DNA of 64,000 nucleotides from Macrotis lagotis. Taxonomy: Eukaryota; Chordata; Mammalia; Peramelemorphia; Peramelidae. Of the stretch, positions 12,248 through 22,840 are shown piece after piece. Both the position numbers and the translations under genes were made by a program. Each line of letters starts with the position of its first letter. Positions within the stretch are counted from its first letter, which is position 1. The stretch spans positions 203,365,648 to 203,429,647 of the forward strand of contig NC_133662.1 of assembly GCF_037893015.1 (NCBI RefSeq). The letters are read 5' to 3'. The notes beneath the pieces were generated by a model. It made no database searches, had not been told where the DNA came from, and saw only the letters and a list, made by a program, of their open reading frames with translations.

Positions 12248-15200
12248 GGGAGCAAGTCGGGGAACTGTGGGGTGCAGACTTCCAAGTAGCCTTAGGTTGG
12301 CTGGCTGGCTGGCTGGCTGGGGCGTTGGGGCTGCTCGGAGGAGCTCGGCAGCACCAGGCACCTGGACTGATTCTGAGGAAGGTGGCACCATGGGCACCAG
12401 GTAGAGGGGGAAGTTGGCCATGGGTGGGGTGGGAGAAGTGTTCTAGGGGAGGGGGTGGGAGGGGTTCTGCGTGGGGGCTCAGGAGAGGGGGAGGGAAGAT
12501 CTCTTGTTCCTGGCACTTTTTTGGGGGGGTGCCATAGCCGCGACCTCCTCCTCGTAGATGGCCGATTCCTGGAGCGACAACAGTTGCTTCCTAACCTGGA
12601 AAGAGGAATGCCAGGGCCTCAGCAGGCTCCCTTGGTCGAAGAAGGGCTGCAACAAGCTAAGCAGGAAGCCTCCACAGACTACAGCTACAACTGTTCTTGC
12701 CTCTGTGAAGGAGCAGCATTAAGTTTCTTTTTTCATCCACATCGACTTGTGTTCCCAACCCTACTTCAGTTTGGAGCTTCTGTCTCAACGACTCACCAGA
12801 GAGCTGGAAGTGGAAACATAAATTGTGGCCAGTCAACTGGAAAGATGTAGAAGGACAAGCTTTAGTTCAGCCTTCTGTAAATATGACCACTTCAACCCTG
12901 AGAAGAGTTAGTGCTGTCCAATCTAGAGCACAGTCTCCTTCTTATGTTATCAATACGGGCATTTCTCCTATATAGGGGTCATTGAGAAGTTCTTTGGGTA
13001 GGACATATGGTTCTCCTTCAGTGACTGACTCTGACCAATGAACTCAAATGCGTATTCATCTACTACATTACCTGCCCAGCAAGCAGCCTCTCACTATGCA
13101 ACACAAAAACTTGCTTCTCCCACAGCTGTGCAAAGGGTTGGCTCAGTCACATCAAGGCAAACAACTAATCTCAATGGAACAGCTTCTCAATATCAAGCAG
13201 TAGGTTCACCTTTAATCCTGCCTAATGCACAGACTAGGGTAGCTTCTCCATCTCATGTCCAAGTAGGCTCATCTTCCCCAAAATGCTCTGAAATGACTGC
13301 AGTTCCACAGCATCTGGGATCATCACTACAAACAATTCTTCAAGCTATTGAACAATTTGGATAGCAATAGTATGAGTTTATGAGAGGATGTTTCCACTTT
13401 GTCCAGACAGTCTCACAGGCTTGAGAAGCTCTTATACTTGTCAGCATAGCCAACTTAGTCAAGAATTGTGTTCTGTTGTATATCCTGACTTGCACATCAC
13501 CCCTATTTATGAAGGTAGAACTTATTATATTCCTATATATCATAGTCTAAATCATGGAACTGTTGAACTCCAGGTGTCATTATATCATTATATAGCATGA
13601 TATAGCACCATATCACACTGGATCAAGTGTTGAAAATCTGCAAAGACCTTCCAGCCAGCAAAGCACTCTTACATACTAAAGAAACAATTTTTCTCTGAAC
13701 ACAACAGCTATCTATGTGGAACCCTACAAGCCAATTTAGTATCAAATGCAAGAATGCAATTATAACAGACTTCAGCATGCAGCACCAACCAGATCACCAT
13801 CCACAGAAAGCATTAAAAAGTCCCTAGAGAATTTGCTTGGCAAGACCCTGAACTTCCAGAAGTCATTCACATGGTACATCAGTTTCCATCAATTCAAGCA
13901 AATGCAGACACCTATTTACAACATCTGTACTTTGGAGATAACAAAACAAAAACTGAGGTATGTAGATTAGGAGGAATCAAATATATGGTTGACCTTTCAG
14001 ATCAGAGAGTTTTGGAAGTACAGAAGAATGCTTGTGGTGCACTACACAACCTTGTTTATGGAAAATCTACAGATGAAAATAAAATAGCCATGAAAAATGT
14101 TGGTGGTACACCTATCCTGTTGTGATTGTTAAGAAAATCTATTAATGCAGAAATAAGGGAACTTGTCATGGGAGTTCTTTGAAATTTGTCCTTATGTGAT
14201 GCAGTAAAATGACAGTCATTCAAGATGTTCTATCAACTTTAACAAGCACTGTGATAGTTCCACATTCTGGATGGAATAATTCTTCTTTTGATGAAGATCA
14301 TAAAATTAAATTTCAGACTTCACTAATTTTGAATAATTCTACAGATTGCCTAAGGAATCTCAACTCTGTGGGAGAAGAAGTATGCAAACAAATGAGATCT
14401 TATGAAGGTCTTATAGATTCCTTGTTATATGTGATCCATGCATGTGTGAACATTTCTGTTTATGACAGCAACACTGTGGAAAACTGTGTGTGCACCTTGA
14501 GGAACCTGTCATATCGATTAGAATTAGTAGTACCTCAGGCATGACTGCTGGGAATAAATGAATTAGGTGACTTGTTAGGAAAAGTATCTCCCAGCAAAGA
14601 TTCAGAATCAAGTTGTTGGGGAAAAAGAATAATAAGAAAAGGAGGACTCCACAAGAGGATCAATGGAATGGAGTTGGCACCCTACTTAGATTTTCTAAGT
14701 CTCCTAAAGGGGTTGAAATATTTTGGCATCCATCAATAGTAAAGCCATACTGGAACCTTCTAACAGAAAGCTCCAAACCAGCTACTTTAGAAGGCTCGGG
14801 AGGATCACTTCAGAACCTCTCTGCAGGCAACTGGAAGTTTGCTGTATATATTCGAGCTGCTGTCTGAAATAAAAAAAAGTTTTCTCATTCTTATAGAACT
14901 TCTGAGAATGGACAAGCCCAGAATTGTGTCTTCTGTGGCAACTGCTTTGAGAAACTGGCCTTAGATTTTCCTAACATGGAGCCTGTAGGTGAATATGCTA
15001 TGTGAAACCTTGTACCTCATCTGCCAAGAGGCAATGGTCTAAGCATTTTGTCTGATGAGACCATGGCAGCAATCTGCTGTGCTCTGCATGAGGACACCAG
15101 TAAAAACATGGAGAATGCCAAAGCCCTGGCTGACACTGGAGGGATCGAGAAACTAGTGAACATCACCAAAGAGAAAGGGGACAGATCACTCCTGGAAGTG

Positions 15201-16124
15201 GTGAAAACAGCAACCCAGATATTGACTACCTTGTGGCAATATCAAGACTTGGGGAGCATTAATAAAAAGGATAGGTGGGATCAAAATCATTTTATTACAC
15301 CTGTATCAACATTAGAGTATGGAACGATTCAAATCACATCATTCCCTCTCAACTACCAACCAACAGACATCACCTGCCATTGAGTCAGGCTCTAGCAAAC
15401 CTTCACCAATTTACATCAGTTCCTATTCCTCTCCAGCAAAAGAACAAAATAGATGGTTACAGCACCCACAGCTGTGTTAGTCAAGATGACTCCAACAGAA
15501 AGAACTTTGATGCATACAGATTGTATTTGCAGTTTCCTTAGAGATATGAAGACCCTTATTTTGACGATCAAGTTCACTTTGCACCTTCTACTGATTATTC
15601 AATACAATGTGGACTGAAATCCACAAAGAATTATGTAGACTTTTATTCTACAGATGAACTTCTTAGAGAGCAGAACAGGGGTTGCCAGACTCCTGGGTGT
15701 ATCAACAAAAAAATTCAGTAGAGGAACTTTTCTTCTTTAACCTTGTTTCAGGTGAGATGGAGAGATGTGTTTGCTGATTTGATGGTGAAACATGCAAGTG
15801 AAATAGAAGGAACAAGAGAAGAAGCATTATTTTTCTTCGAAGAATTTTTGGTAAAGTGAGGAAAGCAATGGAAGAGAACTTTTATAGCTCTGCTTAGGTA
15901 TTAGTTCTAATTACTTTTAGTTCCTGTAGTGTGGTGAAGGTGTGGGTAATGTGATAAAAGATTTGAGAAATGGATCAAATGAATTGGGAGAGTGGGTAGA
16001 TCAAATCAAATTAGAGATGATTTTTATGTGAATAAAGTCTGGTTCTCATAGTGTGTACAGAAAAATAAAATAAAATAGATGTCCTTGTTTCATTGATCTT
16101 ACTAAATGTCAAGATTGTAGGTTT
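12248..16124 (+). pseudogene. PKP4: PKP4 (plakophilin-4/p0071) processed pseudogene
   Basis: PKP4 is an armadillo-repeat catenin relative acting at cell junctions. This copy is a dead retrocopy. The start equivalent is at 12608 (MPGPQQAPLVEEG). The body reads in shifting frames through DLHITPIYEGRTYY (near 13490), QECNYNRLQHA (13748), arm-repeat pieces such as [20 protein letters not shown] (near 14005), VPHSGWNNSSFDEDHKIKF (near 14240), NCVCTLRNLSYRLEL (near 14480), [13 protein letters not shown] (near 14810), LSDETMAAICCALHE (15045) and a PDSWV PDZ-ligand segment at 15685-15699. Exons run together without introns. A GC-rich 5'UTR-like part (12248-12607) precedes it and an AATAAA at 16031 follows. 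A degenerate duplication, GAATAATAATAAATT, flanks it (12230-12247, with one extra AAT unit; 16133-16147), after A7 at 16125-16131. Stops and frameshifts are numerous. About 150 N-terminal codons are missing at 12849, and a 43-codon block before SSKPSP (15391) is absent. Identification rests on protein similarity recalled from memory. Confidence 0.95.
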
Positions 16125-16147
16125 AAAAAAAGGAATAATAATAAATT

Positions 16148-16725
16148 CACCATTCCCTTTTGAGTCTGTGACCTAATTTAAATATATCTGAATGTTTTTC
16201 TGACCTTCTATGTCTAGTTCACTTATTAATCAAGATAAATAGAAATACAAAAACAAAACAAAGAAATGAAAACATCCAGTAGAAAATGTTTGCAAGAGGA
16301 TAATTTTATTCTTTAAAACAGAAACAATTTTTTCGATATGGCTATTCCCTTCATCTCTTGCTTTAACTCAAAATTTCTCAGTATTCATGAGAGTCTTGTG
16401 ATAATGAGGCCCTCTAAAATTATTTAGGCTGGTTTATCAAATACAGACTAGAGTTGCTGCTGTTGCTGTTGTTATTGTTATTTTTGTCGCTGAGTTATTT
16501 CAATCACGTGCAAATCTCATCACTTCATTTGGAGCTAGGTGATGCCGAGACCAGTGTTACTCAATGCTCAAAGACTCTAAAGGTTGATGCTGTGGATCAG
16601 ATGTTATGTTCTGCTGACATCTGCTTTGGAAACTTTTGAGTCATTTCTATGCCTTGATTACTTATTGAAATAAGACTTTCTTGGAGGTAGCTAGAGAGTA
16701 CCCAAAAGACAAGAAAATAAAATTT
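16148..16725. other. No gene; short CTG/TTG-rich run
   Basis: Unassigned sequence downstream of the pseudogene. A short imperfect (TTG/CTG)n run lies at about 16452-16490 and produces a Leu-rich frame that is not a gene. Confidence 0.5.
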
Positions 16726-16726
16726 A

Positions 16727-17170
16727 TCATAGAATCTTAGAATCATATAGCTAAAATAAATCTCTTTTGCTTATAATTCAACCAATTAATTAAGAGGTCC
16801 AGGAAAAACTCATAATATTTAATCATTTTCTCAATTTCACACAATTCTTTCCCAGAGAATCAGGATGGATTTAGAGAATAACAAAATATTTAAGTTAGAA
16901 GGATCAGAAAATATAACCTTTGTATCCATCTAGTATATATGGTCTGGACCCCCAAAAGTGAACCCACTGCAACATACCAGCCATTGTAGAAAGATCTCCA
17001 AGGAGGGAAAAAAATATTTCCTGAAACTATATATTCTACTTTGAGATAGCTGTGATTGTTAAGGTTTTACTTACATTAAGTCAAAATTTATCACTTTACA
17101 GTGTCCATTCTTTGTTCCAGATTCTTCCCTCTTGAGTGTAATGTTCTTATTGAACATTGTTTTTAATGAT
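16727..17170 (-). mobile_element. CR1/L3-like LINE 3' end (old)
   Basis: The plus strand begins with CATAGAATCTTAGAATCATA. On the minus strand this is an ATTCTA(A)G/ATTCTATG-type terminal repeat, typical of CR1 3' ends. Further in, TTTCCTGAAACTATATATTCTA and GTGTCCATTCTTTGTTCCAG follow the CR1/L3 order. It is heavily diverged and the far end is uncertain. Confidence 0.5.
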
Positions 17171-17240
17171 ATTCTCATGGTGTTCTTTCAAAAATTTTAC
17201 ATATATCTATCACCTATCAAGTTATCTCTAATCTAATTTA

Positions 17241-17399
17241 CCTTTTATTTTTATTTACCATTTTTTTAAGGTTTTTACAAGGCAAGTGGGGTTAAGTGGC
17301 TTGCCCAAGGCACACAGCTAGGTAATTATTAAGTGTCTGAACTCGGGTACTCCTGACTCCAGGGCCAGTGCTCTATCCACTGCGTCACCTAGCTGCCCC
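17241..17399 (-). mobile_element. WSINE1-type SINE, 14-bp target-site duplication
   Basis: On the minus strand the head GGGGCAGCTAGGTGACGCAG, the body TTAATAATTACC and the 3' block GGCAAGCCACTT run into a tail containing AACC. A few bases before the body (GAGACC region) are missing relative to other copies. The direct repeat TCTAATCTAATTTA at 17227-17240 and 17400-17413 is perfect. Confidence 0.95.
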
Positions 17400-17413
17400 T
17401 CTAATCTAATTTA

Positions 17414-17899
17414 AAGATATCCTTAGTTCCTTCACCTCATCCTAAATGATCAGCTGAGATCACCTAAGAAAATTATTTTACAAAACTAAAAATTTCTCTA
17501 TAAAAACTATTCCCATAATCATTATTATTGCAATTATAAGACATAAACCAAATGACCTAAAACACCATAATTGCCTCCTCAACTTTCCAGTTTTTCAATG
17601 TCTTTTAAATCTATTACATTCAGAACAGAACAGTTCTTTTTGATCTGAAGAATATCCAAAGAAAGAGATACACTAAAAAAAGAAAACTGTAAAATGATTT
17701 AGTCATTTCAAAAGGGAAAAAAAAAAGAATGTAAATATGTATGGTGACTACTTTTCTTTACTATAACTATCACTATATTTGTTCAACTTTAAATGAATAT
17801 ATTCTAGAATATGAGTTCTAAATAACTATTAATATAGGCAACATATAGAAAAGGAAATAAACACAAAGGTTACATAAATGATTCACATTCTTGGAAACA
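17414..17899. other. No recognisable gene or repeat
   Basis: AT-rich sequence between a SINE and the ORF1-only element. Nothing assignable was seen. Confidence 0.5.
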
Positions 17900-17909
17900 G
17901 AATTTATTT

Positions 17910-19922
17910 TTTAAAATTTTTATTGAGGTTACATTTTTCCAAATATATGTTATAAAATTTTATTTACATTCATCCATATGCCTTTGCATATTTTTAAGTC
18001 ACAAAATTTCTTTCCACCCTCTTTTCCCATCCTTCTCTCCTCAGTGGTGAACAGTCAGGTTAGCATTGTATTTACCCATTTGTGTTAAGCATATTTACAG
18101 GTTAGTCATTTTTTGGTATGAGGAATTAGGACTAAGGGTAAGGCATACATAAGAGATATATTTTTTTAAAGTGAATGCCATGTTCCTCATATTCTGAATG
18201 ATTTTTTGTTTCATTTTGTTTTCTTTTGCTTTGCTTTGTTTTGTTTTTCTTCCTCCAGATAGGGATAATATTGCCCATAGGTCTAATAGAATTGTTCTAG
18301 CTTTCTGAACTGTTAAGAAGAGCTGATTCCATCCAAAGTTGATTTGACTTTTTCCTTCCCCTTTTCATTTGCCTTTTTATGCAATTTTTGAGTTATGTAT
18401 TTGGTGATTGAATTCTCTGTTCAGTTCTGGTCTTTGTGTCAGGAAATTCTGGAAGTCTTCTATTTTGTTGAACATTCATCTTTTTTTCCCCTGACAGTAT
18501 ATGCTGAATTTTGCATGGTAGTAAATTCTGGGTTGTAATCTCAGGTCCTTTGGCCTCTGATACATGGTATTCCTCATTCTCCTCTCCTTCAGTGTTGCGG
18601 CTCATAGATCCTCTGTGAATCTTATTGTATTTCCTTTGTATTTAAATTATTTCATTTTTGCTGCTTGCAGTATTCTCCTTTATTTAAGAGTTCTGGAATT
18701 TGGTACAAGCTTGAAGTTTTAACCCAGGGGTCTCTTTCTGGAAAAGTTCTGAGAATTCTTTCAGTGGTTATATTGTCTTCTTCTTTTAGCAGATTTGGAC
18801 AGTTTCCCCTGATAATTTCCTGCATGATGCTTTCCAGGTTCTTTTTTTATGTAGTTTTTCTAGTAGTCTGATGATTTGTAGATTCTCTCTTCTAGATCTA
18901 TTTTCCAGGACATTCATTTTTACTAAAAGGTACTTTATGTTTTCTTCAATTTTTTCAACCTTTTTTATTTAGTTTGCTGGAATCTTATAGTGTTGATTTA
19001 TTGGTTTCTAATTGTTCAATTCTGATTTTTAGGGTTTCATTTTCTTCAATTACCTTTTGCATTTCCTTTTTAAAGATGTTGAATTCTCTGGTCTATTTTT
19101 CATAACTTAACTGCATGACTTTTATTTCTTTTTTCCCTATTTTTCTTCTTCCTCTCTTCTTTGGTTATATAAATCTTTTTTAAGCTCTTCTATGAGTTTT
19201 GATTTTGAGTCCAATTCATAAACTGAGACTTCTCCAAATATGATTTTCCCCTGATTTATTTTTCCAACATAGCATTGGTATCATTTTCACTTGCAAAGTA
19301 GCTTTCTGGAATGAGCACTCTCTTTAACGTTTTTGTTCAACTTTGTTGTTTTGGTCCTACTCCTGGGATATAGGAAGTATAGATCCAAGCCTTTGTTTTT
19401 TCCTGGGACTGGTGTCTGATCCCTGGCTTGCTGTTGGCCAAGATGTTACCTATGCAGTCCTGGCCTTGCCTCTGCAGAGGTTTATTTTCTCTTTTTTGTA
19501 AAGGTTCTGATTTCACAGTGGTTGGTTCCCAATGCAGTCCTATTTCTGCCCCACTGTTTCCATGGTTCAGACTTTGGAATTGGGATCCTCCCTGCTGGTT
19601 TGCTATCTAGCTGCTGGTACCTCTGCTATTGTCAAATTGTTGGGCCTCGATTGCACTGTGTATAACAGCCTCCTGCTGCCTTTTCCAGCTCTCCCACCTG
19701 CTTCCTGGACTTTACTTTCCCTTTGCCCCCAAAGAAATGGATTTTCATTGAAGTTCCTCAACAATGTCTATAGTTGAAAACTTCTTTGAATCTTTTCTTT
19801 GTCTTGGTGGGATCTGTAGCTTGAATGTCAGAGTAGAGGATTCAGTTATCTTTGGTAGGGAAAGACTCCAGGGGCATGTTAGCTTCATGTTGCCATCTTG
19901 ACACCATCCTGGAAGTCCAATT
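17910..19922 (-). mobile_element. ORF1-only L1 derivative (HAL1-like) with its own 3'UTR
   Basis: Read on the minus strand, the element starts near 19915 with an AAGATGG-type 5'UTR. ORF1 runs over about 19300-18385, ending in the decayed C-terminal region LPCKIQHILSGEKKMN, then RPELNREFNHQ-like codons. From about 18340 the sequence switches straight into the 3' part seen at 55370-55775 (CAGCTC...AGTTCAGA, then CCTAATTCCTCAT). All of ORF2 up to the last coding segment is absent. A 10-bp repeat, GAATTTATTT, lies at 17900-17909 and 19923-19932. This suggests the unit inserted without ORF2. ORF1 is interrupted. The alternative is a later internal deletion; the duplication alone cannot exclude it. 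Confidence 0.8.
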
Positions 19923-19932
19923 GAATTTATTT

Positions 19933-20930
19933 CTAATTGAATTAGAATAATATTCTTTGAAATCAGTTAGAACTGTGTAATATATAATTAATGAAAAAAG
20001 AGGCAGCATAGCATAGAAAAGAGTAAGTTGACCTCAGAGCCAAAAATACCTGAGTTCAGGTTTTGTGTCTGATGTATAATGTTGCATGGACTTGAAACCT
20101 GTCTCTCAAACTATTTGGGTCCCAGGAAAATCCCTAAGATCACAGAAAAGTTGCAAAAGAAGTACTGACTTTCAATGGGAGACTAAATCATACCAAATAT
20201 GTTTGCCCCAAACTAACCCTCTCTCTTCCCCAGTCAAAAAAGGTGAAGGGAAGGGGAGCAATTTAGAGAAAGTTCATTTTCATACCTTCATAGAAATAAA
20301 TACTGGGAAAATGAAAACATAGCCAAATATATCTAATTTTAGAGGTTATTGATATCATAGGTAATTACTTGCTGGTCTTCTATTATATGGTTTATTTACT
20401 TCCAAAACAAAAGGCAGTCTTATATAAGCACAGAGAGAAATGGGAAGCATTAATTAATGTGATCACCCACTGCTGCTTTCAAAAATGACTCTCCCTGAAT
20501 AAATGTAAAATGCAAAGAATGGAGCTTAAAGACTTCATTACCCAAGGATTCAAATTAGATGAGGGAAGGATGAGAAAATGCAAAATCTGAGATAAGAAAA
20601 ATGTTAGTTTTAAAAGAACATTTAGAAATTTGAGTCTCTAATGGTTCACAGAGCATTATGGTTTAAGTATCAAGAGTAATAAAGGAAAAATAAAAATTAG
20701 TACTCAAAAGGATCACTGAATTAGATTATTAATTTCATAGATGTTGGGAAGATCATAAAAAATAGTACTTTTCTAATAAAAGAATAAAATTGACATTAGC
20801 ATATGTTTCTGGAATATCTCATTTAAATTTTTATATAAAAAAAAACCAAATAGATGCCAGGTTAAACAAACACAAAATAGTAATTTTAATTCTTTTAATT
20901 CTAAAGATCTGGATTCACTTATTTTCTTAG
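19933..20930. other. No gene; MIR-like fragment near 20 kb
   Basis: Mostly unassigned. About 19995-20085 looks like a plus-strand CORE-SINE/MIR fragment (GGCAGCATAGCATAGAAAAG, then CCTGAGTTCAGG). The 78-codon frame at 20086-20322 has no recognisable domain. Confidence 0.45.
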
Positions 20931-20943
20931 AAATTGTCTCATT

Positions 20944-21109
20944 GGGGTTGCTACGTGGTACAGTGGATAAAGCACTGACCCTGGAGTCAGGAGTACCTGG
21001 GTTCAAATCCGGTCTCAGACACTTAATAATTACCTAGCTGTGTGGCCTTGGGCAAGCCACTTAACCCTGTTTGCCTTGCAAAAACAAACAAAAAAACCCC
21101 CTAAAAAAC
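20944..21109 (+). mobile_element. WSINE1-type SINE, 13-bp target-site duplication
   Basis: The head GGGGTTGCTACGTGGTACAG, the B-box GGGTTCAAATCC, the body TTAATAATTACCTAGCTGTG and the 3' block GGGCAAGCCACTTAACCC run into a tail of A, C and CCCCCT. The direct repeat AAATTGTCTCATT at 20931-20943 and 21110-21122 is perfect. Confidence 0.96.
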
Positions 21110-21219
21110 AAATTGTCTCATTAATATGGTTCTTGAGAGTCAATGGCAGAATGCTTAAAGGAGTCAACTTGAGGTTCAAAATTAGGGGGGGGGAAACTTT
21201 AGAGCAATCCAAATATATA

Positions 21220-21261
21220 TACATACATACATTTCATATATATATGTAATGTATGTATGTA
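21220..21261. repeat. Perfect 14-bp inverted repeat (hairpin)
   Basis: The arm TACATACATACATT (21220-21233) is the exact reverse complement of AATGTATGTATGTA (21248-21261), with a 14-base AT-rich loop. It lies in a TA/CATA-rich stretch, so microsatellite-driven origin is the simplest explanation. Confidence 0.85.
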
Positions 21262-21424
21262 GTGGGCTGCCTTTAGAAAAAAAAAATTTGGTTTCTCTTT
21301 CCCTCAAGGTCTTCAAGTACAAATGTGAGTGGCCACTTCTTGTTTTTTTCTTAATGGGGACTAATTTTAATGTACAAATTGGATTAGGTAGCATCTGAGG
21401 CTACTGCTGATTCTAAAATACTCT

Positions 21425-21690
21425 TGCTTTTCTCTAGGTGGCATGGCAGATAGAATTCTGGACCCATAATCAGGAAAACCAAAGTTCCAATTAGTATCAG
21501 ACATTTAGTAGCTATGTGACCTAGTCCAGCCACTAAGACTGTATGTCTATTTTTCAACACTAAAATGGGGTAAACTAATAGCACCAATATCATACAGTTA
21601 TTTTGAGGATGTAATAAGATGATATTTGTAATTCATTTAGATCAGTGCCTGCACATAGTAGGTACTTAATAATTTTTGTTCCCACTCCCT
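21425..21690 (+). mobile_element. CORE-SINE/MIR-family SINE (near complete)
   Basis: The order is a tRNA-like head near 21434 (GGTGGCATGGCAGATAGAAT), a core with CTATGTGACC, an AAAATGGGGTAAACTAATAG block and a terminal CACATAGTAGGTACTTAATAA. This is the full MIR/MAR1-type layout in about 260 bp. It is old and diverged, with no clear target-site duplication. Confidence 0.8.
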
Positions 21691-22290
21691 TTTCCTCTAC
21701 GTACAGCTTTTGTTGCTGTACTGAATAAATCTAGAAGATGAGTGGGTCTAATGAACCACTAAACAGAGCATTTCTTGCTATATCACCTCCTTAGTTTTGT
21801 GTAAATTGTGAATTAAACGCTCCCTACCTATTGATGTCTATGGAGGAGAATAATCCAGCAGAAAATTTTTGAGGGAGAAATGTTTATGGAAAGAGATTAA
21901 AAATGTTTTATTTGCTTTGACACCTAAGGCTTTTGGTTCCTTGACATTCATAGTATTTACCAAAAGAAAGTTTTGACATCTTATCATTCAATTAAATAAA
22001 TATTTGTGAGCTTTAGCTTTTGTGTAATGTAATATTGAAGTTAATATCTTCTCCATATAATTATCTTCTACTTATGTATTTATTTTGTATGCACAAAAGC
22101 ATGTATAGACTTCCCCAGAAAAAAAATGAAAATAAACTTCCCTGAGGGCCAGCCCTGTTTATCTACTGTCTCTTTGTCCTCGGTTTTTCATAGAATAAAA
22201 ACTTAATTTATAAATGTTGATTAAGTGAATTTCATAAAATTATTAAAAAGACTAAAGGGAAAGACTATGACAGAGACACATAGGAAAATA
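21691..22290. other. No recognisable gene or repeat
   Basis: Intergenic AT-rich sequence. No protein-like frame and no repeat landmark. Confidence 0.45.
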
Positions 22291-22291
22291 T

Positions 22292-22294
<3 letters not shown>

Positions 22295-22347
<53 letters not shown>
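22295..22347. repeat. (GA)n microsatellite
   Basis: About 26 uninterrupted AG units, followed by a T-rich stretch. It generates an artefactual RERERE-type open frame. Confidence 0.98.
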
Positions 22348-22349
<2 letters not shown>

Positions 22350-22491
22350 CTTTGTTTTTTTTTTTTTGTTTTCCTTCTTTCCTTTTGCCCTTCAGTATTT
22401 AAAATTCTGTAGAGCTTCCCTTGAAAGTTTCTAAGAGTTCCATCCCTTATCCATAACAAGAAGAACACATTTGCTGATTTCCTACATAGTG

Positions 22492-22666
22492 GGTTTTGTT
22501 TGTTTATTTGTTTGTTTTTTAGGTTTATGCAAGGCAAATGGAGTTAAGTGGCTTTCCCAAAGCCACACAGCTAGGTAATTTTTAAATGTTTGAGACCTGA
22601 TTTGAACCCAGGTACTCCTGACTCCAGGGTCAGTGCTTTATCCACTGTGCCACCTAGCCGCCCCCC
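22492..22666 (-). mobile_element. WSINE1-type SINE, 11-bp target-site duplication
   Basis: The minus strand carries the head GGCGGCTAGGTGGCACAGTG, a GGTTCAAATC B-box, the shortened body AAATTACCTAGCTGTG and an A-rich tail with AAACCT and CAAACAAA units. The direct repeat CCTACATAGTG at 22481-22491 and 22667-22677 is perfect. Confidence 0.95.
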
Positions 22667-22734
22667 CCTACATAGTGTTTTTAAAAGACATGACTGAATA
22701 AATATGTTTATCAATATATATTTAATATATATCT

Positions 22735-22840
22735 ATTGTGTTCCATTGGATGTGTTAAAAATGGTGATTCTGTAGTAAAAAATATAAGTTCTTGCTCTCA
22801 AGGAGCTTATGGTCAATTGGGGGGAGTATGTACCTCTATT
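22735..22840 (+). mobile_element. L2 3'-end-like fragment
   Basis: The block TATTGTGTTCCATTGGATG, then GTTCTTGCTCTCAAGGAGCT matches the L2 terminal unit (TGTGCCAGGC... then CTGCCCTCAAGGAGCTTA) with much divergence. No tail is visible. Confidence 0.55.

Noticed and set aside
12221..12537. Overlapping frames in the PKP4 5'UTR region (both strands)
   Set aside because: GC-rich UTR sequence lacks stop codons by composition; the Pro/Gly-rich peptides have no domain.
20940..21110. Treating the 20.9 kb SINE as a MIR copy
   Set aside because: The head, body and AACC-type tail match the young SINE family, and the 13-bp duplication is perfect.
22225..22537. Open frames of 69 and 90 codons over the (GA)n tract
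   Set aside because: The peptides are RE and SL repeats produced by the dinucleotide run, not protein-coding.
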